From DATBGO01 sp050011895 (lineage in GTDB: Bacteria; Actinomycetota; Actinomycetes; Streptosporangiales; Streptosporangiaceae), in assembly GCA_050011895.1 (NCBI GenBank), contig JBEKIF010000043.1, forward strand, positions 1 through 37,748: DNA of 37,748 bases. Direction: 5' to 3'. The notes under the pieces are model-generated. The model was not told the DNA's origin, searched no databases, and saw only the letters and a program-made list of their open reading frames with translations. The position numbers and the translations under genes are program-made. Below are positions 32,231 to 37,748 of the stretch, piece by piece. How positions within the stretch are numbered: the first letter of the stretch is position 1; each line of letters begins with the position of its first letter.

Positions 32231-33190
32231 ATGGCGTCGCGGATCAAGCGGTCGGTGCCGGTCACGCTGAACGACGTGCTGGACGGGCACGTGAAGCTGG
32301 ACCTTCAGTGCCTGGACCTCCTCTACCTGCACGGTTATCTCGGCCGGTTGCAGGTCAGCGGCCAGCTCGTGCAGTTCCTTAAGCATCGCGGCTACCCGAT
32401 CCCGTCCGCTGCGTGCCTGCAGCAGATCGGGGATGCGTTCCGCCGCCGGGTCGCCTCCTTCGCTGAGGCCAACCACATCCCGGTGGTGCCGCTGAAAGCT
32501 GCCGACCGCAACGTCGAGGTCATGCAGCCGAACCTGGATGCGGCGGCCCGGACCGGGCGGTCGCAGGTCGCGGCGATCGGGGTGGCCCAGGAACCGCAGC
32601 GGGTGTTCATCGCCCGCAAGCGTGACACCGACCCGTCCCGGTGCCCGCAGTTCTCCTTCGACAAGAAGGACCGCCGGGTGACGGTGTACTACTTCTACCC
32701 GTGGGACGCGGGGTTCGGCCCCGGATTCATCAAGGTCTGCACGTACAGCCCCTGGCCGGTGAAAATCTGGGTCAACGGTCATGAATGGGCCAAGCAGCAA
32801 GCGCGGAGGCTGGGCCTGGGCTTCACCGAGCTGTCCAACGGGTTCGCCGTCACGCTGTGCGCCGTCACCGGCATCACCAACAGGAGCCTGCGCGCCCTGA
32901 TGACCGGACTGCTCGGCACCCCCTACGGCATGACCCAGGCCAGCTACGACCTGGCACGGCTGCGCCGCAACGGCCTGATCACCCGTCGTCCCCGCGCCAA
33001 TACCTACGACCTCACCACCGACGGGCTGGCCTTCGCGATCTTCTATACCAAGGTCCACGACCGGGTCCTCGCGCCGCTGTTCACCGCCGAGCAGCCCCAG
33101 TCACCGCCGCAACTCCGGGCCGCCCTCAACGCCATCGAACACCACATCGACGAACGCCTCGCCGCCGCCAGGCTGCCTGCGGCAGCCTGA
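32231..33190 (+). CDS. Conserved actinobacterial hypothetical protein, apparently with a large internal in-frame deletion
   Basis: 319 residues; GGAGG lies six bases before the ATG. The N-terminal half includes IKRSVPVTLNDVLDGHVKLD LQCLDLLYLHGY, FRRRVASFAEANHIPVV, RVFIARKRD and VYYFYPWDAGFGPGFIKVCT, WVNGHEWAKQQARRLGLGFT ELSNGFA. The C-terminal part reads VTLCAVTGITNRSLRALMTG LLG, YDLARLRRNGLITRRPRANT YDLT, a winged-helix-like segment. In the family as I remember it, roughly 200 residues (the FFERWM... and WWELSMRQVEVSRT... regions) lie between NGFA and VTLCAVTG, so this copy looks like an internal-deletion product at about 32850. The function of the family is unknown to me. It is not in an operon. 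Confidence 0.75.
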   Translation: MASRIKRSVPVTLNDVLDGHVKLDLQCLDLLYLHGYLGRLQVSGQLVQFLKHRGYPIPSAACLQQIGDAFRRRVASFAEANHIPVVPLKAADRNVEVMQPNLDAAARTGRSQVAAIGVAQEPQRVFIARKRDTDPSRCPQFSFDKKDRRVTVYYFYPWDAGFGPGFIKVCTYSPWPVKIWVNGHEWAKQQARRLGLGFTELSNGFAVTLCAVTGITNRSLRALMTGLLGTPYGMTQASYDLARLRRNGLITRRPRANTYDLTTDGLAFAIFYTKVHDRVLAPLFTAEQPQSPPQLRAALNAIEHHIDERLAAARLPAAA

Positions 33191-33487
33191 GAAACTCAGC
33201 TGAACTGTCAAACCCCTACCGACAGGTAAGGGTCGCTAGGCCGTGGTCTGCGCGCAATAGACCAGTTCTGTGCTTTCTGACGCCGATCAGCGCATCAGGG
33301 CGTGCGGCTAGCGGATCGGCGGCGGGGAGGACAGGGATTCGCAAGCCCGCCGTCCTGGCAAGGGGTGTCATGGGGCCTTTGACCTTCGGGTCGCGCACTG
33401 TATCTCTGCGCGGCCAGCGCTTGTTCGCCGCTCATCAGCTGCGGCACGCAGATTAGGTCTGCGTGCACCATGATCGTCCCAGCGGGG
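33191..33487. other. Gap with no recognised gene
   Basis: No protein family or RNA is recognised between the hypothetical protein and the exporter stop. Confidence 0.4.
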
Positions 33488-34480
33488 CTACGGTTCAGGG
33501 CCGCAGGGGGCGGGTTGTCGGGGTTGAGGAAGCTTCGCTCTTTGAGTCAGCCGTACAGCGGGGTGCCGCCTACGCGAGTACTCCCTCGTGTGGTCGCCGG
33601 GCTGGGGCGTTCGGGCGCCAGTGCGGGTGGCGCCGATTCCGGCGGCGACCACGAAGAGGATGCCGGCGGCTGATGCTGCGCTCGGGACCTGCCCGAGGAT
33701 GAGCAAGCCGGCCAGCAGCGCGATGGCGGGTTCCAGGCTCATCAGCGTGCCGAAGGCGCTGGCGGTGAGGCGCCGCAGGGCGAGGAGTTCCTGGCTGAAC
33801 GGCAGCACGGGGTGCAGCGCGGCCAGCGCCAGCATGGCGGCCAGCAGCGGCCAGGTCATCCTGCCCAGACCGGAGGCAAAGGCGGCAGGCAGCGCTACCA
33901 TGCCGGCCACCGGCATGGAGACGGCTAGCCCGCTCAGGCCGGTGACCCGGTCGCCTACGTGCTGGGTCAGCAAGATGTAGGTGCCCCAGCAGGCCGCGGC
34001 TCCCAGCGCGAAGCCGAGGCCGGCGGGGTCGATGCCGTCGGTCCAGGGCCGGGTCAGCAGCACCACGCCGGCCGCGGCCAGGACCGCCCAGCGCCGGCGC
34101 CCGCCGCCGGGCCCGAGCACCGAGACCGTGAGCGGCCCGAGGAACTCCAGCGCGCTGGCGGTGCCGAGTGGGATGCGCGCGATCGCGAGCATGAACAGCA
34201 TCATCAGGCCAGCGGTCACGACGCCCAGGAGGCCGCAGGCCAGCAGGTCCTTGCCGGTGAAGTCGCGGGGGCGGGGCCGGACCAGGATCAGCAGCAGGAC
34301 GCCGGCAAAGGCCAGCCGCAGTCCGGCGATGCCCAGCGGTCCGAGCTGATCCAGCAGGTGCGCCGACAGCGCCAGCCCGAGCTGGACACAGGACATGGAG
34401 CCAACCGCCATCACAGCTCCGCTCCCCGCGCCGCGCAGCCGGGCGCCCCGCGGGCGGGGCGCGGGCGTGAGCTGGCTCAT
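33488..34480 (-). CDS. EamA/DMT-family transporter (RhtA-like exporter)
   Basis: 330 residues from ATG 34480. About ten membrane helices follow the EamA two-repeat plan: VMAVGSMSCVQLGLALSAHL, LGIAGLRLAFAGVLLLILV, LLACGLLGVVTAGLMMLFML, IPLGTASALEFLGPLTVSVL, WAVLAAAGVVLL, GLGFALGAAACWGTYILLTQ, GLAVSMPVAGMVALPAAF, ALAALHPVLPFSQELLALRR, AFGTLMSLEPAIALLAGLLI and SAASAAGILFVVAAGIG. The motifs IPLGTASALEFLGPL and TLMSLEPAIAxLxGLLxLG are those of RhtA-type threonine/homoserine exporters. It is divergent from an ArgP-like LysR gene, a common pairing in which the regulator controls amino-acid export. The C-terminal tail (about 40 polar residues) is longer than usual. Confidence 0.92.
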   Translation of the reverse strand: MSQLTPAPRPRGARLRGAGSGAVMAVGSMSCVQLGLALSAHLLDQLGPLGIAGLRLAFAGVLLLILVRPRPRDFTGKDLLACGLLGVVTAGLMMLFMLAIARIPLGTASALEFLGPLTVSVLGPGGGRRRWAVLAAAGVVLLTRPWTDGIDPAGLGFALGAAACWGTYILLTQHVGDRVTGLSGLAVSMPVAGMVALPAAFASGLGRMTWPLLAAMLALAALHPVLPFSQELLALRRLTASAFGTLMSLEPAIALLAGLLILGQVPSAASAAGILFVVAAGIGATRTGARTPQPGDHTREYSRRRHPAVRLTQRAKLPQPRQPAPCGPEP

Positions 34481-34553
34481 GACGCGACGCTAATGAGCGC
34501 TATGCCTTCAGTCCAGCTAATGTTTCTGCATTGTGGTTAGCCATACTTATGTT
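34481..34553. promoter_or_regulatory. 73-bp divergent promoter region of the exporter and LysR genes
   Basis: AATG-N6-CATT (34519-34532) is an inverted repeat of the size that LysR-type regulators recognise, and CATA-CT-TATG (34542-34551) follows just before the LysR start. AT-rich compared with its surroundings. Binding by the adjacent regulator is inferred. Confidence 0.45.
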
Positions 34554-35423
34554 ATGAAGCTTGACCAGGGCCAACTGGACGCGTTGAGCGCGGCCGTCGC
34601 CGAGGGCACCTTCGAGGCCGCGGCCCGCTATCTGCACGTCACGCCCTCGGCCGTCAGCCAGCGCATCAAGGCCCTGGAGACCGCGGTGGGCCGGGTCCTG
34701 CTGACCCGCACCAAGCCCATCCGTCCCACGCCGTCGGGCCAGACGCTGCTCCGGGTCGCCCGCCAGCTGCAGACCATCACCGCTGAAGCCGCCCACGAGC
34801 TCGGCACCGGGCCGCCAGGCCTGAAGGCGGTGATCCCGGTGGCCGTTAACGCCGACAGCCTCGCCACCTGGTTCCTGCCCGCGCTGGCCGCCGTCGGGCC
34901 GTCTTGTGCCTTCGACCTGCGCCGCGCCGACCAGGACCAAACGGCCGAGATGCTGCGCGACGGAACCGTGATGGCGGCGGTCACCGTCCAGGCCGAGCCG
35001 GTTCCCGGATGCACGGTCCAGCGGCTGGGCCGGATGCGCTACCGCCCCCGGGCCGCGCCCAGTTTCGCCGCGACCTGGTTCCCCAACGGCCCGACGGTGG
35101 CTGCCCTCGCCCAAGCACCGGTCGTCTGCTCCGACCGCCAGGACCAGCTGCAGGAGCGGTATCTACGTCGCCGCAGCCGTCGACGTCTATACCCGCCCCG
35201 GCACTACGTGCCCGGAGCAGCCGACTACGCCCGGGCGATCTGGCTCGGTCTGGGCTGGGGCATGCTTCCCGACCTGCAAGCACCCCCTGGCGACCTCCTC
35301 TATTTCGACCCCGAGCACCACGTCGACGTCACCTTGTTCTGGCAGCGGTGGCGCCTTCGCACCACAGTCCTTGACCGCCTTAGCGAAGCCGTCCAACAAG
35401 CGTCGGCAGGCAAACTCCACTGA
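34554..35423 (+). CDS. LysR-family regulator of the ArgP/IciA (LysG) type
   Basis: 289 residues from ATG 34554. The N-terminal winged helix reads MKLDQGQLDALSAAVAEGTF EAAARYLHVTPSAVSQRIKA LETAVGRVLL, with the SAVSQRI recognition helix. Further ArgP-type signatures follow: VNADSLATWFLPALA, VTVQAEPVPGCTVQRLGRMR Y, RYLRRRSRRR and LGLGWGMLPDLQ. The ArgP/LysG group senses basic amino acids and activates LysE/ArgO-type exporters. Here the divergent partner is an EamA exporter, so this protein most likely controls its transcription. An upstream in-frame GTG (34533) is possible but the ATG gives the standard start. Confidence 0.93.
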   Translation: MKLDQGQLDALSAAVAEGTFEAAARYLHVTPSAVSQRIKALETAVGRVLLTRTKPIRPTPSGQTLLRVARQLQTITAEAAHELGTGPPGLKAVIPVAVNADSLATWFLPALAAVGPSCAFDLRRADQDQTAEMLRDGTVMAAVTVQAEPVPGCTVQRLGRMRYRPRAAPSFAATWFPNGPTVAALAQAPVVCSDRQDQLQERYLRRRSRRRLYPPRHYVPGAADYARAIWLGLGWGMLPDLQAPPGDLLYFDPEHHVDVTLFWQRWRLRTTVLDRLSEAVQQASAGKLH

Positions 35424-35449
35424 CCAGCCCCGACCACCCGCGGGACCAG

Positions 35450-35560
35450 GGGGATCCTGCCGGATTTCGCCGGAATCGTGGTCTCCGCCGCTACCAGAAC
35501 TACTTCAGCACACGGTGGGAGCGCATCGCCGGGAACCAGGTCTGATCAACCTGGTCCAGG
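35450..35560 (+). mobile_element. Probable IS66-like transposase fragment
   Basis: One frame reads ILPDFAGIVVS and another YQNYFSTRWERIAGNQV. Together these resemble the LLPxFAGVVVxDRYxNY... segment of IS66 transposases. The fragment is very short and contains a frameshift and a stop, so the assignment is tentative. Confidence 0.4.
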
Positions 35561-35602
35561 TATGCCAGCACGAGGTCGTCCTTGCGCGCGCAAGCGCTCG
35601 GG

Positions 35603-35695
35603 AAGATCGACTTTGACGATCTGCAGGGCGAACGGGCCTACTCCGGGCAGCGTGCGTACAACCAGTCCAAACTGACCGATGCGGGTGTCAGCTGA
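35603..35695 (+). pseudogene. Short-chain dehydrogenase (SDR) internal fragment
   Basis: The frame ending at TGA 35693-35695 reads KIDFDDLQGERAYSGQRAYN QSKL. This is the SDR active-site region (YxxxK with the preceding DDLQxERxYxxxxAYxxSKL typical of retinol-dehydrogenase-like members). The catalytic Tyr and Lys of the motif AYNQSK are present but nothing of the Rossmann core or C-terminus. It overlaps the end of the convergent membrane-protein gene. Confidence 0.65.
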
Positions 35696-36443
35696 TCGCC
35701 TCCACGGCCCTCGCCAGCTCGTCCTCCTGGGCCCAGTTGCCGGCGAAGTGCTGGTTCGGCACCTGCATCTGGTCGTAGTACCACCAGAACATGTAGATGC
35801 CGAGCGACAAGACGGCGGCCACGATCCGGCCCACATAGTTGTCTGGCCCCTTCACCCGGTCCTGATCGGGTGAACGCACGTGCTGGCCCAGCCGGCCGTA
35901 GATCAAAGACAGCTCGTACTCGACGCCGACCTCGGCTCGGTCGTGCTTGATGAGGTCCTGGTCGAGCAGCACGAACGCGACGATCTCGGCCACGCCGCGG
36001 GCGACGATGGCAAGCACCACCCAGAGGACGGGCTCACGGAAGTCAGTAGTCATCTGCCTCAGCACGGCCAGCTGACCGGCGGCCCGCTGGAAGGAAGGCG
36101 CCAGTTCCTGCTGCAGGCCCTGGCGTCCGGCCTGCTCCCATGCCACGGTGGTCGCCGCGTCGAGGAGTTCGAGCCGGCGGGCGTTGTGATCACGCATCCG
36201 GCGGACGAGCTGGTAGAAGACATAGAACCCGTAGATCCCGAAGGTAAGTACGGTCCAGCCAAGCGCCGACCAGTAGCTGAAGACATAATCCGACGCGTCC
36301 CGCTGCTGCGCTGCCAGGCGGACCCGCTCGGCAGCGGGCATCGGCGGCGGGCCGGGCATGCTCCCAGGGCTCGCAGGCTGGCTCGGCTGCGCAGCCTCCG
36401 GCAGCGGCTCCGGCTCGTGCGGCTCCGGGGGTTGTTCGGTCAT
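35688..36443 (-). CDS. Membrane protein with Pro-rich N-terminus and three TM helices (DUF4234-like)
   Basis: 251 residues from ATG 36443; GAGGAG lies five bases upstream. Residues 1-38 are Pro/Glu-rich and disordered. Three hydrophobic segments follow: YWSALGWTVLTFGIYGFYVF (about 57-77), VLWVVLAIVARGVAEIVAFV (about 138-158) and IVAAVLSLGIYMFWWYYDQM (about 206-226). The first and last share the GIYxFxxxY motif seen in DUF4234-type proteins and lie in duplicated halves. A helical, polar stretch (residues 90-130) lies between. The function is unknown. It is the only gene on this strand here, and a promoter could lie in the 36444-36800 interval. Confidence 0.75.
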   Translation of the reverse strand: MTEQPPEPHEPEPLPEAAQPSQPASPGSMPGPPPMPAAERVRLAAQQRDASDYVFSYWSALGWTVLTFGIYGFYVFYQLVRRMRDHNARRLELLDAATTVAWEQAGRQGLQQELAPSFQRAAGQLAVLRQMTTDFREPVLWVVLAIVARGVAEIVAFVLLDQDLIKHDRAEVGVEYELSLIYGRLGQHVRSPDQDRVKGPDNYVGRIVAAVLSLGIYMFWWYYDQMQVPNQHFAGNWAQEDELARAVEAIS

Positions 36444-37075
36444 GAATGCTCCTCAGCAGTCGCCGGACGGTGTGTCCGCCCGGAGCTTGGCTTAGATGGT
36501 GATCGCCTCCGCGATCCGAACGTCACCCTCGGGCCGCCGGGGCCGCGGGTCACGGGCGCCCCAAATCGACTACCGCGAGCCGTACTTGGCGTCGGCACAG
36601 GTGCGGCCGTGCGTCCATTATCCGTCGGGACGGCCGTCAGCGCCAACGCGCGTGCCAGTGAGCAGCAGATAGCGTTAATCCTCGGGAAGGACAGAGCAGA
36701 ACTGGCCGATCTGTGCTTGATGCATCTCCAAATTCAAATCGTTGACAGGCGCAAAAAATCGGCGATATGTAGGCGACGGAGATTCGGCGCACAACCATTG
36801 TGCGCACCTTATGTAGCCAACAGGTTGCCTGCGCCACCCGGTCGGCGGGCAGCTGACGACGGTCGTCCGCCATTGGCATGGCAACAAACCGGCCGAGACG
36901 GCTGCCTGGCACCCCCGGCCACCCGTGCCGGTCAGCGAGGATGCGCGGGCGCGAGGCCAGTGTCGGCTGACGGCGGGCATCCGGCCAGATCCCCGGACCG
37001 TCCGCAATCCTGTGGGGCTCGATTACTCGAACGGACATGGCCTGGGCGGCCTTCGGGGGTTGAGAACATCGCTGA
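36444..37075. other. About 630 bases without a gene
   Basis: No coding region is recognised. It contains the promoter/palindrome pair at 36742-36805 and otherwise nothing that I can assign. Confidence 0.45.
36742..36805 (+). promoter_or_regulatory. Consensus-like promoter followed by a perfect palindrome, with no gene behind it
   Basis: TTGACA (36742-36747), 18-base spacer, TATGTA (36766-36771), then 15 bases later GCGCACAA-CCA-TTGTGCGC (36787-36805), a perfect 8-bp-arm inverted repeat placed where a repressor would block transcription. On the minus strand TTGTGC and TACATA, spaced 17 bases apart, could serve as an opposing promoter toward the gene ending at 35688. Confidence 0.5.
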
Positions 37076-37275
37076 GTGATCTTCTCCGTCGTCTACCTGC
37101 TCGCGCGCTGTCTGCTCGGCTGTCTGATGGTGCTGGCCCGGCGTGAGGTGTCCAAGGATGCCGAACTCCCGGTCCTCCGGCACGAGAACGCGGTGCTGCG
37201 CCGCCACGCCCGGCGGGGTCCGGTACCAGCCGGCCGACCCGACTGTGGCTCGCTGCCCTGTGCCGGCTGATTCAG
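37076..37275 (+). mobile_element. N-terminal remnant of an rve-type (IS481/IS3-like) transposase
   Basis: From 37076 a frame reads MIFSVVYLLARCLLGCLMVL, ARREVSKDAELPVLRHENAV LRRHA, then in other frames GVRYQPAD and RLWLAALCRLIQ. This is the start of integrase-type transposases that I know from actinobacteria (...SKDAELLVLRHENAVLRRQ... VRYxPADRLWLAALSRLI). Two frameshifts and the loss of the catalytic core leave it inactive. 37276-37467 has no recognised gene. Confidence 0.75.
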
Positions 37276-37482
37276 GTCTTGGGTGGCATTCCGTCACCCG
37301 GGTGGTGTCACCCCCGGCTGGGTGAGGTGCCGGAGCCGCCAGCATGTGACGATCTCGGGTATGGACAAGATCCTGGTCTCCGTTGGCCTGATCTGCAGAT
37401 CTGAGCGGTGGCGTGTTCCGGCCGGGCACATTCGACGTGGACGCTGCCCCGGAATTTGCCTTGCCCGGTGGTGGCTGCGGTG

Positions 37483-37748
37483 ATGCTGGAGGCGAGTTTG
37501 CCGAGCACGCGCTCGCAGCGCTGGCTCGCGCGACTGAGCTTCGTGCTCGTGGGCGTGGCGATCGTGATTCTGGCGGTTTTTGCTGGGCTGAAGAGCGTCG
37601 CGATGCTGGCCGTCGGGCTGGGGGCGGCCGCGGTGACCCTGGCCGCGGCGTACTTCTTCCTTTCCCAGCGTGGCGCGCGGCGCTGGCTGTCACTCGCGGT
37701 CTTCATCCTTGCGCCGATCACGGTGATCGTCGTCTACGCGTTCGCTGG
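37483..37748 (+). CDS. Membrane protein, N-terminal part (cut by window edge)
   Basis: An open frame from ATG 37483 (in-frame GTGs at 37468, 37471 and 37480 are alternatives; no clear ribosome site) to the window end encodes a basic head (PSTRSQRWLARL), then hydrophobic helices FVLVGVAIVILAVFAGLKSV, AMLAVGLGAAAVTLAAAYFF and WLSLAVFILAPITVIVVYAF, with LSQRGARRW between the second and third. The layout resembles the membrane leader found in front of some actinobacterial diacylglycerol-kinase-like proteins, but the diagnostic domain would lie outside the window, so the product is not assigned. Confidence 0.6.
   Translation, partial: MLEASLPSTRSQRWLARLSFVLVGVAIVILAVFAGLKSVAMLAVGLGAAAVTLAAAYFFLSQRGARRWLSLAVFILAPITVIVVYAFA

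Noticed and set aside
34443..34462. Perfect GC hairpin (GCGCCCC/GGGGCGC) near the exporter start
   Set aside because: Lies inside the exporter coding sequence (PRPRGARLRG region) and is likely a by-product of Arg/Gly/Pro codons, not a terminator.

Overview
The window is high-GC DNA with GTG and TTG starts, four-base ATGA overlaps, a leaderless promoter and families typical of Actinomycetota (SARP/BTAD regulators, a PPOX-type F420/flavin protein, DUF427, DUF2254, IS630/IS1380 elements). It looks like an accessory chromosomal region of a soil actinomycete. I cannot name the genus. Intact genes alternate with many gene fragments, several broken by single-base frameshifts.

Layout. 1-2.1 kb: a TetR gene running off the left edge, an Hsp20 remnant, a RodZ-like membrane HTH protein and a complete yefM-yoeB toxin-antitoxin pair with a palindromic operator. 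2.7-7.7 kb: a roughly 5 kb island bounded by two direct repeats, each carrying the 3' half of a tRNA-Ala(GGC). Inside are a frameshifted HigB/HigA-like pair, a 743-residue secreted protein with a strong terminator, and a broken IS630 transposase. 8.6-14.3 kb: a FUSC-type membrane protein, a frameshifted peroxiredoxin, DUF1684 and DUF2254 remnants, an intact DUF427 protein, a lipoprotein and a transposase remnant. 14.5-19 kb: a large SARP/NB-ARC/TPR regulator whose 3' end is spliced onto a mosaic of fragments (BBE oxidase tail, flavoprotein head, amidase head), then an IS1380 remnant. 19.4-20.9 kb: an ABM-like small protein, an IS remnant and a PPOX-class protein.

21.3-28 kb is the most interesting region. 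A 1126-residue protein combines a cytoplasmic SARP/BTAD DNA-binding head, one transmembrane helix, a predicted external seven-bladed beta-propeller and a family-5 (peptide/nickel type) solute-binding domain. It is divergent from a secreted 14-blade, cysteine-paired YVTN propeller gene. That gene's 3' end meets the remnant of a second solute-binding domain. No ABC permease or ATPase gene is present, so I infer a one-component transmembrane sensor-regulator that uses a solute-binding domain as its receptor.

28.5-36.4 kb: a leaderless GNAT acetyltransferase; a TetR regulator overlapping an alpha/beta hydrolase-glycosyltransferase fusion, with an 11-bp-arm palindrome upstream; an internally shortened hypothetical protein; a divergent EamA exporter and ArgP-like LysR pair; IS66-like and SDR fragments; and a three-helix membrane protein. 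36.4-37.7 kb: an apparently orphan promoter with a perfect palindrome, a transposase N-terminal fragment, and a membrane protein running off the right edge.
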